Below are positions 38,600 to 47,325 of a stretch of 56,523 nucleotides of DNA, piece by piece; position 1 is the first letter of the stretch, and each line of letters starts with the position of its first letter. A program made the translations under genes and the position numbers. Under the pieces are notes generated by a model that made no database searches, was not told the origin of the DNA, and worked only from the letters and a program-made list of their open reading frames with translations. Source of the stretch: a virus; the IMG/VR virus record IMGVR_UViG_3300027749_000129, positions 1 to 56,523 of that record; one strand, 5' to 3'.

Positions 38600-41500
38600 A
38601 TGGCGCAAGATAACAAAGATGAAGGGGCCATTCCTTTAACGACTGTTCTTACAAAACAATCCACAGTAGGTGTTCCTGATACTAAGCCCGCTGAAACCGA
38701 ATGGGACAGACTAGTTCCACCGGATTCTTCCATGGCTATAGCACCGCGCGCCCCGGATACTGCGCCAACCGCATGGGATGCACTAAGCGCTCAAGATCCT
38801 TCTGCAGATACACAAATGAAGGTGTTCGCAGCTAATGTTGCAAAATCAGCAGTAGAAGGACTGCCTACCACCGCAGGAATGATGACTGGCGCAGCCGTAG
38901 GTAGCGCATTTCTTCCTCCAGTTGGCACTATTGTCGGTGCTATAGGTGGAGGAATACTAGGCTATTTGGGTGGAGAGAAATTTGTCACTCCCTATGTAGA
39001 GAAAAAAGCTGCAGAAATTACTCCGTATGCGGAAGAGCCATTGCTGTCTGGACTCGTGCCATATGCTGAAGCAGGGAAAACAACTGGAAGTATTGTTTCA
39101 ACGATTCCATTTAGTTTTGGGCTTCCTAATCTAGTAAAACAAGCAGGCGAAAAAGCAGTTGCAGAGGCAATGGGTACGGGCGTTGTAGATACTGCTCAAT
39201 TAGATAGAGTACGACGGCTTGCGGAAGCGGATGTTGGTAAGGTTTCCAGCTTTATATCAAAGCAGGGCACTTTTGCTCGCAGTGCTCCTTTGCTTAATAT
39301 AACAAGTGAGACATTAGCCGGACTAAGCTCTGGTGCACTAGGTGGCTCACAGGTTTACTACAACCCTGAATCCCCGGGTGCACGGCTAGGTGCCGAAATA
39401 GTAGGTGGGTTTTTATTCCCCCCTAAGCTGTTGGTGACAGGGCTTGCTTCCACTAAAGGTCTATTTACCAAAGCTAAAAATATTAAAGGAATAATATTAA
39501 ATAGCCAGCAACAGAAAGCGCAAACTTTGCTCTATGACATTCTAGATAGAGCTGGGGAAGACCCTGATGCGCTGGTTAAACTGCTGGATGATCCCCGTCT
39601 TATTACGGAAACCCCAACCGTTGCACAGATAACAGGTTCTCCTGTCATTAGTGCTTTGGAAAATACCCTATTGAAACGCAATGCTGACTATGGACAAGCA
39701 ATTAATGCACAAGGAAAACGGGCATTAGCTGCATATCAATCTCTTATTCAAAAGTTAAGCGATATCGGGACTCCTGATGCATTACGTCAGGCGGCACAGA
39801 TGCGTTCGGGACAGTTTAATGATCTGTTGACCAATAGGCTTACAGCCGCAGAGTTAGATGCTACTACTACATCAAGACGCATTAACGTAAATGATCCTGA
39901 TGCAGAAATGAAAGCAGCCAATATCATGCAAGTACATGTTGCAGACGCTCTTTCCGACGCTCGGTCCTATGAGCGACAACTATGGGATCAAGCAGAGCGA
40001 GATTCTGTTGTTGTGACAAATCTTTCTGGAAAACGCACTAAGGTAGCACCCCGTCAAGTGCAACCCCTAAATGCAGGTACGACTTTCCTTGAGATGGCAA
40101 GTCGCTTTACTCCTGCACGATTTAAAGAGGGCCTGCCTCCTGCAGTACGCAGCATCATGGCAGAATTCGGCGTTACCCCCGAAACAATTGAACGTTATTC
40201 AACGGGTAAGTTGACCAAAGAATATCTAGATACCAAACAGGTTCCCAAGACCTATTTGAAAATAGATGGGGAGGATATTGTTCCTACTGTCCCTGTCTCC
40301 TATTTAATAAAAGCGCGTAGTGACTTACTGGATTTTGCAAGAAGTGCTGCTGCTAAAGGAGATGTCGCAGAGGCCTCTATCTATGGGCAAATGGGAGAAT
40401 CATTGCTAACCGATATGGATTCATTGGGGATGCCTGCATATGATAATGCACGGGCATATTCGCGTTCGCTCAATGATACGTTTACACGTACATTTGCCAA
40501 TAAACTGACTTCTACTACTACCACCGGGGCACAACGATACACTCCCGAGATGCTGGTAAATGAAGTATTTAGGGGTGGTGGCGACATGACGGCCCGCCGT
40601 ATGCTAAATATGGAAGAGGCGGTAAACTTTTCTGCAACTAAATACTCAGAAGCAGTTGACCAGTTTGGTGTTAATAGCCCACAGGCACTGGCTTTGAAAC
40701 CCCTTGCAGATAACACGGCGACGCGTGTTAATTCTATACGGGATGCACAATCACGACTTTTGATGTCTGCTGCATCGGGTAGTATCAATCCACTTACTGG
40801 ACGAGTAGATCCACTCCGGCTCACTAAGTTCGTAAATGAAAATGAAAACCTTCTTAAGCGGCTAAACTTATTTAATGATCTCAGCGATGCAACTACTGCT
40901 GAATTAACATTGCGAAATGTCACTGATCGCAATTCAGAACTGATGAAAACTGTTGGCAAACAATCAGCCTTTGCTAAAGTGCTGGCTGTGGAGAACCCTA
41001 CGCAAGCCGTAGCCAATATGTTGGACCCTACTAAAAACCCTATCCGCAATATGCAGAAGCTAGTCAATCTAGCTAAGAAGGGAGGTCCTGACGCTGTCGA
41101 TGGGCTTAAATCATCCGTCTTTGAATATGCTTATAACAAAGCCGTCTCATCGGATGGAACAATATTTGATGCTAATAAGTTTCAACAAGCGCTTTTCCAG
41201 CCGTTATCCAAGGGCCAACCTTCTGTCATGCAGTTAATGTCCCGTAATGGGATTGCTAATGCTCCTGAAATTGGTCGTACTCGCGATATTGTCAATGCTA
41301 TGCAACGTGTTACCAATGCAATGCAAGATCCCACTGCTTTAGGAAAATTGATGCAAGATGCAGATGGAATGACAGAGCTAGCTTTCTCCATCGTTGGTTC
41401 TCATTTAGGTACTGCTCTTGCACCAAAAGGGGTAAGCAGCCTGATTGCCTCATCTGCTGCGGGGAAATTCCTGCGGGGTAGTTTTCTAGATAGCCCACAG

Positions 41501-41887
41501 TTCTTGTTACAGGACGTGTTGGAGAAATCTACTCAAGATCCTGAGCTGTTTAAGGCACTTTTGAGTAGACCTAAAGATGCAAAACAAGCATTAAGTCTGC
41601 AAATCATTCTCCATAAATACGGCATAACTGCAGCCAAGAACTACGCCGAGTTTGATCCTGAAAATCCGCCAATGTATGAAGAAGAACCTTCCAGTGGTTT
41701 TGGCCCGCGTGTAAATAGGATGCCTCCTCGCAAAACGCCACCGGCTGCTGCTCCTAGTACAAGGGGGATAAACACTCCCCCTGAGTCACCGGCTGCTGCT
41801 CCTACGGGTGGCCCACCACCACAGGCGTCTGCTGGGCCGAGTAGCAAGGACCTTTATCGTCAGCTCTTCCCACTCGACATGGCATGA
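38600..41887 (+). CDS. Internal virion protein 4
   Basis: A 1095-residue protein, the longest in the window. A Gly/Ala-rich hydrophobic hairpin (MMTGAAVGSAFLPPVGTIVG, AIGGGILGYLGG) lies near residues 93-130. The rest is largely helical (SARSYERQLWDQAERDS style segments) with LARFT-like repeats. The C-terminus is Pro-rich (RKTPPAAAPSTRGINTPPES) and ends LYRQLFPLDMA. No lysozyme or transglycosylase motif could be seen. Likely an ejected pore or tail-associated protein. Its end overlaps the convergent nuclease gene by 28 bases. Confidence 0.65.
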   Translation: MAQDNKDEGAIPLTTVLTKQSTVGVPDTKPAETEWDRLVPPDSSMAIAPRAPDTAPTAWDALSAQDPSADTQMKVFAANVAKSAVEGLPTTAGMMTGAAVGSAFLPPVGTIVGAIGGGILGYLGGEKFVTPYVEKKAAEITPYAEEPLLSGLVPYAEAGKTTGSIVSTIPFSFGLPNLVKQAGEKAVAEAMGTGVVDTAQLDRVRRLAEADVGKVSSFISKQGTFARSAPLLNITSETLAGLSSGALGGSQVYYNPESPGARLGAEIVGGFLFPPKLLVTGLASTKGLFTKAKNIKGIILNSQQQKAQTLLYDILDRAGEDPDALVKLLDDPRLITETPTVAQITGSPVISALENTLLKRNADYGQAINAQGKRALAAYQSLIQKLSDIGTPDALRQAAQMRSGQFNDLLTNRLTAAELDATTTSRRINVNDPDAEMKAANIMQVHVADALSDARSYERQLWDQAERDSVVVTNLSGKRTKVAPRQVQPLNAGTTFLEMASRFTPARFKEGLPPAVRSIMAEFGVTPETIERYSTGKLTKEYLDTKQVPKTYLKIDGEDIVPTVPVSYLIKARSDLLDFARSAAAKGDVAEASIYGQMGESLLTDMDSLGMPAYDNARAYSRSLNDTFTRTFANKLTSTTTTGAQRYTPEMLVNEVFRGGGDMTARRMLNMEEAVNFSATKYSEAVDQFGVNSPQALALKPLADNTATRVNSIRDAQSRLLMSAASGSINPLTGRVDPLRLTKFVNENENLLKRLNLFNDLSDATTAELTLRNVTDRNSELMKTVGKQSAFAKVLAVENPTQAVANMLDPTKNPIRNMQKLVNLAKKGGPDAVDGLKSSVFEYAYNKAVSSDGTIFDANKFQQALFQPLSKGQPSVMQLMSRNGIANAPEIGRTRDIVNAMQRVTNAMQDPTALGKLMQDADGMTELAFSIVGSHLGTALAPKGVSSLIASSAAGKFLRGSFLDSPQFLLQDVLEKSTQDPELFKALLSRPKDAKQALSLQIILHKYGITAAKNYAEFDPENPPMYEEEPSSGFGPRVNRMPPRKTPPAAAPSTRGINTPPESPAAAPTGGPPPQASAGPSSKDLYRQLFPLDMA

Positions 41888-42552
41888 TAGGTTTCTACGC
41901 GTTGCAACCATTCTCTCTTGTAGCGCGCGAATTCCTGACTAACACTTGAATACTCCATGGTCGTCCCGTCTTGGACGGCCATGAGTACTACGCCATATTC
42001 AATACATGTACCGTGAACAATGTCGTGTGCTAAGGCATACGCGGCCAACTGATGGAAGTAGTCATTAATCCACTCCTTCTTCTTAGGCTTATTGCTCTGC
42101 TTAAAGTCGATGATGGCAGGCTTACCTCGGTACACGCCCACTAAGTCAGTGGTTCCTGCGTACTTCTCTGGGTAGTACAACGCCACTTCTGATCCCCAGA
42201 TCTCGTCAATGTTCTGAAAGAACGTGTTGATGAGCCTGTAGCCCATCTCATAGCCCTTCGTCATCTCCCAGTTTGTAGGACGTGGCAAATCCCGGTACGC
42301 GATCATTCGTTCAATAACCGAGTGCATGTGGGTGCCAATGTTGGCAGCGGTATTCTTTATCTTCTCCGCGTTCTCTGCGCCCACCTTCGCGGCCCACGCT
42401 TCAAGGCCCGACTTGTCCTTAGTAGCAGACAGGATGGTAGTAACGCTGGGCAGGCGCTGGTCCCCATACACGTATTTCCTTCCATCAGGGTGATCTATAC
42501 GTTGTAAGCTTTCATATTTGTACAACTTGCGTATAGGAATTAAATCAACCAT
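41860..42552 (-). CDS. PD-(D/E)XK exonuclease, RecB/Cas4-like
   Basis: A 230-residue protein on the minus strand. RLPSVTTILSATKD and NIGTHMHSVIERMI (a His-type region) precede WGSEVALYYPEKYAGTTDLVGVYRGKPAIIDFKQ, seen in parts. The D in AGTTDLVG, the D.K in IIDFK and the HQLAAYALAH (Q...Y) give the RecB-type catalytic core. It likely acts as an exonuclease in recombination or end processing, working with the adjacent helicase. The start overlaps the helicase stop by 13 bases. Confidence 0.8.
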   Translation of the reverse strand: MVDLIPIRKLYKYESLQRIDHPDGRKYVYGDQRLPSVTTILSATKDKSGLEAWAAKVGAENAEKIKNTAANIGTHMHSVIERMIAYRDLPRPTNWEMTKGYEMGYRLINTFFQNIDEIWGSEVALYYPEKYAGTTDLVGVYRGKPAIIDFKQSNKPKKKEWINDYFHQLAAYALAHDIVHGTCIEYGVVLMAVQDGTTMEYSSVSQEFARYKREWLQRVETYHAMSSGKS

Positions 42553-43997
42553 GCGCGTAAATCCTCCTCACCCATTACCTGATCCGCTATATTGATCTTG
42601 CCGCGTAACGCTTTAACGATCTTCTCATCTACTGTTTTAGGCGACATCAGGTCAATATACGTTACGCTTTTCGTTTGTCCGATGCGGTGGGCACGATCTT
42701 CTGACTGCAACCTCACCTCCAAATCAAAACTATTGCTGTAGTAAACGACAATATTAGCAGCGGTCAGCGTTAAGCCGTAGCCCCCAGTACGTGGATTGCC
42801 CACAAAGAACCGTAGGTCATTATCCATGTCTTGGAAGTCAGTGACGATCTGTTGTCGCACGCCTGCTTCAGTGTCTCCGTAATACGTAGCAACAGAGTTC
42901 ATGCCGTACTCCTTTTGGAGCGCGAGCTTTATTGCTTCAATGTCATGCCTATAGTTGGCCCAGATGATGATTTTGCCTGATGACTCTTCGATCACGGACA
43001 GCAGCTCCGTTATACGATTGTTAGGTATCTCAAGGACAGTGCCATCATCCAATTTAGTGTGGCCACAAACAATCTGGTGTAGGCGTAGTAGTTGTGTCAA
43101 CGCGTTAATGGTAGTGGTCATGCCCTCTTTGAATGAGGCCAGTGCCATTACTTTCATTTCGTTGTAAACGCGTATTTGTTCAGGTGTCAGCTCCACTTCC
43201 CGCTTGATGTAGGTCTTTGGTGGCAAATCTAAACATTCCTCTTTAGTCACACGATAAGCAAAGGTACTGAGCTTTTCCTGTAGCTCATCCAGACGTTGAT
43301 AGCCGATTACTTTCTGAAACGAGTGTGCGCCCATCGTGCGTTGGACCGTAATAGCGTAGCGTGCACGGAAAGAATAGAAGCTGGATGTTTGTAAACAATC
43401 CGGTGACAAGAAATCGCATTGCTGAAATAAATCCAACGGACTTTTCGTGACGGGAGAACCTGTCATGATGCGACGGTATTTTGCTAATTTGCCTATTTTT
43501 ACAGCGTTTTTCGCTCTACGCGCGCTGGGTGTTTTTATCGTGGTGCTTTCATCAATCACCATAAAGGCTTTGTGGTACATCAGGAACCTTTGCGCGTATT
43601 TCATCCCTTTCTCAGTGGATAACGCTTCAATATTCATGATGAGGATTTTCAAGTCCTCCGTAACCTCAAACAATGAATCCATTGACTGGAGTTCAACTTT
43701 ACGCGGGGTAGGACTCCACAAGGCCATTCTGTGGACAACATGTTCAGGCATGTGTTTAGGTATTTCAGACTCTATCCAATTTCGATAGACGCCTTTGGGG
43801 GCAATGATGAGTGCAGCGTTAACATGACCATTGTCGTATAACATGGCTATGTTGTTGATAACCATAAAACTTTTGCCTGTCCCCATGTCGGCAAACAGTG
43901 CTACGTTTTGCTTCTTCCAGTAGTCAGTTAAATACTTTTGTTGATGCACAAAAGGCTTATTCTTGTACGGATAGTTTTTTATGAACATGTCTACCAT
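42540..43997 (-). CDS. SNF2-family helicase
   Basis: A 485-residue protein on the minus strand, ATG preceded by AGGAGA. Motifs: FVHQQKYLTDYW (Q-like), ALFADMGTGKSFMVIN (Walker A), AFMVIDESTTIK (DExx), MTGSPVTKSP (motif III), GKIIIWANYR, GGYGLTLTAANIVVYYSNSF and EDRAHRIGQTK (motif VI). This is the SNF2-like ATPase core of phage helicases acting on double-stranded DNA. Paired with the RecB-like nuclease, it probably remodels or resects DNA during replication or recombination. The two genes form a minus-strand cassette. Confidence 0.85.
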   Translation of the reverse strand: MVDMFIKNYPYKNKPFVHQQKYLTDYWKKQNVALFADMGTGKSFMVINNIAMLYDNGHVNAALIIAPKGVYRNWIESEIPKHMPEHVVHRMALWSPTPRKVELQSMDSLFEVTEDLKILIMNIEALSTEKGMKYAQRFLMYHKAFMVIDESTTIKTPSARRAKNAVKIGKLAKYRRIMTGSPVTKSPLDLFQQCDFLSPDCLQTSSFYSFRARYAITVQRTMGAHSFQKVIGYQRLDELQEKLSTFAYRVTKEECLDLPPKTYIKREVELTPEQIRVYNEMKVMALASFKEGMTTTINALTQLLRLHQIVCGHTKLDDGTVLEIPNNRITELLSVIEESSGKIIIWANYRHDIEAIKLALQKEYGMNSVATYYGDTEAGVRQQIVTDFQDMDNDLRFFVGNPRTGGYGLTLTAANIVVYYSNSFDLEVRLQSEDRAHRIGQTKSVTYIDLMSPKTVDEKIVKALRGKINIADQVMGEEDLRAWLI

Positions 43998-44080
43998 GTG
44001 TATCTCCTGTATGAATTTAGACTTGCAACAAGTCCTGAGCTAATATACTCTTCAATTTCATACAGAGAAAGGAGAAAGTA
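43998..44080. promoter_or_regulatory. Divergent promoter region
   Basis: This 83-base gap separates the minus-strand helicase from the plus-strand replication module. TATACT (44044-44049) with an ACTTGC-like box 17 bases upstream could serve the plus strand. The other strand has AGGAGATACAC before the helicase start. AGAAAGGAG precedes the ATG at 44081. Confidence 0.45.
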
Positions 44081-44419
44081 ATGCCAGTAGTTTACGTTGT
44101 GTCCGAGACCGGACAACACAACATTACATCTGCGTTAGACTTCGGAACAATTGAAACAATCTTGCCACCCAATGCGCAGGTTGCTTTTTCAGTTGCGCCC
44201 ACAGTTAGGCGTATAAAAAGAAAGTTAGAACTTTTTGATGATAATGATTATCTACTCTTCATTGGTGATCCAACTGCCATAGGTATAGTCAGTTGTATTG
44301 CAGCAGCTAAAAACAATGGACGGTATAAATGCCTGAAGTGGGATAGGCATGAAAAGCGTTATATCCCCATACAAGTTGATCTAAACCCCCAGAAAGGAGA
44401 CAGTTATGACGATGAATAG
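44081..44419 (+). CDS. Conserved small replication-module protein
   Basis: A 112-residue protein with GGAGAAAGT upstream. VSETGQHNITSALDFGTIET, then ILPPNAQVAFSVAPTVRRIK, and DNDYLLFIGDPTAIGIVSCI, then CLKWDRHEKRYIPIQVDL form a pattern I remember from many freshwater phages near the replication genes. Its role is unknown. Its C-terminal codons overlap the next gene. Confidence 0.6.
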   Translation: MPVVYVVSETGQHNITSALDFGTIETILPPNAQVAFSVAPTVRRIKRKLELFDDNDYLLFIGDPTAIGIVSCIAAAKNNGRYKCLKWDRHEKRYIPIQVDLNPQKGDSYDDE

Positions 44420-44960
44420 CATGTTTGAACAGGATGCTGATGCACTCAAGGTAGCCGATGACGATATCGTAAGTATCGCGGGCCTTGCTAAACGTGCCAA
44501 GCTACTTGAGAAAGAAGTGGAAGAAATGGAGTCCGTAGTCAAAGAGCGTAAAGACCAGCTACGTAAACTGGTTGAAGAAGTTATCCCTGAAGCACTTGCA
44601 GGTATGGGGATGAAGTCATTTAAGATGGAAGACGGTTCTTCTATTGATGTGAAACCGTTCTACAGTGCCAGTATTTCTGAAGCGCGTCGTGCTGAAGCCT
44701 ATCAATGGCTCAGGGACCACGGCTTTGATGACATCATCAAGAATACAGTCAGCGTCCGTTTTGGACGCGGCGAAGACGAGCTTTGCAGCCGTTTCATAGG
44801 GCTTCTCGACGAGAAGGGCTTTCCAGCCAGTCAAACCGAGAAAATAGAACCCATGACTCTTAAGGCATGGGTAAAGGAACAGACGGAGCGAGGCAACGAG
44901 TTTCCATCTGAACTTTTTGGTGCCTACATAGGCCAAAAAGCGGTAATTAAATCAGCATAA
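44406..44960 (+). CDS. Conserved coiled-coil replication-module protein
   Basis: A 184-residue protein with AGGAG before its ATG. A coiled coil (RAKLLEKEVEEMESVVKERK) leads into LVEEVIPEALAGMGMKSFK, then FYSASISEARRAEAYQWLRD, NTVSVRFGRGEDE and MTLKAWVKEQ. The pattern is widespread in phages near the replication genes. Function is not established; it may be a recombination or single-strand binding partner. Confidence 0.65.
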   Translation: MTMNSMFEQDADALKVADDDIVSIAGLAKRAKLLEKEVEEMESVVKERKDQLRKLVEEVIPEALAGMGMKSFKMEDGSSIDVKPFYSASISEARRAEAYQWLRDHGFDDIIKNTVSVRFGRGEDELCSRFIGLLDEKGFPASQTEKIEPMTLKAWVKEQTERGNEFPSELFGAYIGQKAVIKSA

Positions 44961-44980
44961 CTAACCAAGAGACAAGAAAC

Positions 44981-45748
44981 ATGAGCAAGCAATCTATAGC
45001 AGTAAAGGAAAATTCCGTATTGGTTTTATCCCCCAACTTTGAATCTGATGCGAACGGTGGCTTTAAGGACATGGGGCAAGAAGACTTCGCGCTTCCATTC
45101 CTGCGTCTGCTGACCAACGTCAGTCCTGAAGTGGGTGAGGTAGATGGGGCCTTGCCGGGCATGCTCTACAATAGTGTTACTGGCCAATTGTATGATGGCA
45201 AGAAAGGTGTGCTTGTCATACCCACCAGCTACGTACGTCAGTACATTGAATGGGCACCACGTGGATCTGGGAGCGGTGCACCGTTGATGGTCTACCCATC
45301 GACTAGTGATATCATCTCTAAGACACACCGTGAAGTGGGAGATAACAAAGATTATCTGGATAACGGCAACTACATTGAAAACACAGCCAATCACTATGTG
45401 ATGGTGCTAGACAATGGCGTTCCCAATCCTGCATTGATCGTAATGAAATCCACACAGCTTAAGAAGTCGCGCAAGTGGAATAGCATGATGTTGTCAGTCA
45501 AGCTTCCTAGCAGTACTGGTACTTTGTTTACGCCACCAATGTACAGTCAGGTATACCGCTTGACTACAGTAAGCGAGTCCAATGACAAGGGCAAATGGTT
45601 CGGCTGGGAAATCGAACGTGTTGGTTCGGTTGAAGACTCCAATGTTTATAGTGCAGCAAAGTCCTTTGCTGAAACTATTAACAGTGGATCAGTAAAAGTA
45701 AAACACCAAGATGATTCAGAAGCAGCATCCTCTGATCGTATATTCTAA
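44981..45748 (+). CDS. Possible single-strand DNA binding protein
   Basis: A 255-residue protein. FKDMGQEDFALPFLRLLTNV, then PGMLYNSVTGQLYDGKKGVL, VIPTSYVRQYIEWAPRGSGS, NPALIVMKSTQLKKSRKWNS and WFGWEIERVG make a beta-rich pattern seen in phage proteins of the replication module that take the place of a single-strand binding protein. The assignment rests on position and memory of similar proteins. A terminator follows. Confidence 0.55.
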   Translation: MSKQSIAVKENSVLVLSPNFESDANGGFKDMGQEDFALPFLRLLTNVSPEVGEVDGALPGMLYNSVTGQLYDGKKGVLVIPTSYVRQYIEWAPRGSGSGAPLMVYPSTSDIISKTHREVGDNKDYLDNGNYIENTANHYVMVLDNGVPNPALIVMKSTQLKKSRKWNSMMLSVKLPSSTGTLFTPPMYSQVYRLTTVSESNDKGKWFGWEIERVGSVEDSNVYSAAKSFAETINSGSVKVKHQDDSEAASSDRIF

Positions 45749-45753
45749 GTGTG

Positions 45754-45778
45754 AGGCCGGGTAACTCCCGGCCTTTTT
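45754..45778 (+). terminator. Terminator in the replication module
   Basis: AGGCCGGG (45754-45761), loop TAACT, CCCGGCCT (45767-45774), then TTTTT. A perfect 8-base-pair stem. It lies between the single-strand-binding-like gene and the primase gene and should reduce read-through. Confidence 0.9.
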
Positions 45779-45795
45779 ATACCGAGAAAGAAGAA

Positions 45796-47325
45796 ATGGT
45801 AGACATATCTCGCTTCAAGGCTATTTTTACAGGGTTAGACATAGCCTATGGAACCTATAAGATTGAAAGAGCAAAAGAGAATGGCAAGCAGGCCGGAAAG
45901 GCTGTTGTTATTCGCAAACCCCCTACCGATGATCTGTGGCAGAAGCATCTTGATGGTGTAGAACCCAGTCTAGGCATAATTCCAATACGCGCAAACAACA
46001 GTTGTATCTGGGGTTGCGTGGACATTGACCAGTATCCGCTTGATCACAAGGGGCTGGTTGAGAAGGTGCGCCGTTTAAAACTACCCATGGTTGTTTGCCG
46101 TAGCAAATCCGGCGGTGCGCATGTATTCCTATTCACTTCTGAACCAGTCCCTGCGGCGGACATGCAGCGCTTCCTCACGGCGGCGGCAGGACTACTTGGC
46201 GAGGCTGGACGCGAGATATTTCCTAAGCAGGCAGAAATATTAGTAGAGCGCGGCGATACCGGTAATTTCCTAAACCTACCCTATTTTGCAGGGGACGAAG
46301 GCCTACGTTACGCCATCAATGACGATGGCAGTGCCGCGACACTGGAAGAGTTCTACGCGCTATACGCAACTTACGTACAGACACCGCCACTGGCATTTCC
46401 AGAAGCTGCAAAGCAAGCAGAGATCATCGTAAAGGATGGTCCACCGTGCCTACAGGCACTGTGCACGCAAGGATTTCCTGAAGGCACACGTAATAACGGC
46501 ATGTTCAGCGTTGGCATTTATTTGAAGAAGGCTTACCCAGTGGGTTGGGAAGACAAAATGATGGAGTACAACCTCAAGTACTTCGCACCCCCCTTGAGCA
46601 TGTCGGAGCTGCAGATCATTAGTAAGCAGCTCGGCAAGAGGGACTATAAGTACAAGTGCAAAGATGCGCCCATCAATTCCTTCTGTAACGCAGGCCTATG
46701 CCGTACACGTAAACACGGTATTGGCGGTGATGGCCCAGACTCGCCACAGATGTCTGCACTGTCCAAATACAATTCCGAACCGCCATTATGGTTCTTAGAC
46801 GTTAACCTAAAGCGTATCGAACTGGAGACAGAACATCTCTTCAACCAGATAGCCTTCCAAAAGGCATGTGTGGAAAAGCTTAACTGCTTCCCACCCACAG
46901 TGCGTAAGCAGGACTGGGAGACAATGATCAATGGGCTGTTGAAAGAGATGGTGGAACTGGAAGCGATACAGGAAGCCTCTGATGATACGACCATCACTGG
47001 ACGCTTCGCGGATCTTGTCGAAGAATTCTGCACCCATCTCCAGCAAGCAATGGTCCGTGATGAGATATTGATGGGCCGCCCTTGGGTGGATGAAACAGAA
47101 GGCAAAGTATATTTTCGTATCAAAGACCTTGAAGCACACATGAAGCGTAATAACTTCACGGGCCTTTCAGCCCCTAAGATGGCCCAGCGACTGCGCGACA
47201 CTGGCGGTGAACCCATCAGCCTATTCTTGAAGAATCGCACCACCCGCGTGTGGCGCTTGCCACGCTTCACGACACAGGACGCACCCTTTGAAATGCCGAG
47301 GATGCAGAACAAGGCTCCCTTCTAG
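45796..47325 (+). CDS. Archaeo-eukaryotic-type primase
   Basis: A 509-residue protein. The start is the ATG at 45796; a GTG further upstream lies inside the terminator. SCIWGCVDIDQYPL carries the first acidic pair of an AEP catalytic site, and VVCRSKSGGAHVFLF the SxSGGxH loop; EIFPKQAEILVERGDTGNFLNLPYF continues the fold in parts. Residues about 290-315 have a Cys set (CKDAPINSFCNAGLC) as in TOTE-like primases. The C-terminus is helical and could bind helicase or template. It makes RNA or DNA primers for the polymerase. Confidence 0.7.
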   Translation: MVDISRFKAIFTGLDIAYGTYKIERAKENGKQAGKAVVIRKPPTDDLWQKHLDGVEPSLGIIPIRANNSCIWGCVDIDQYPLDHKGLVEKVRRLKLPMVVCRSKSGGAHVFLFTSEPVPAADMQRFLTAAAGLLGEAGREIFPKQAEILVERGDTGNFLNLPYFAGDEGLRYAINDDGSAATLEEFYALYATYVQTPPLAFPEAAKQAEIIVKDGPPCLQALCTQGFPEGTRNNGMFSVGIYLKKAYPVGWEDKMMEYNLKYFAPPLSMSELQIISKQLGKRDYKYKCKDAPINSFCNAGLCRTRKHGIGGDGPDSPQMSALSKYNSEPPLWFLDVNLKRIELETEHLFNQIAFQKACVEKLNCFPPTVRKQDWETMINGLLKEMVELEAIQEASDDTTITGRFADLVEEFCTHLQQAMVRDEILMGRPWVDETEGKVYFRIKDLEAHMKRNNFTGLSAPKMAQRLRDTGGEPISLFLKNRTTRVWRLPRFTTQDAPFEMPRMQNKAPF

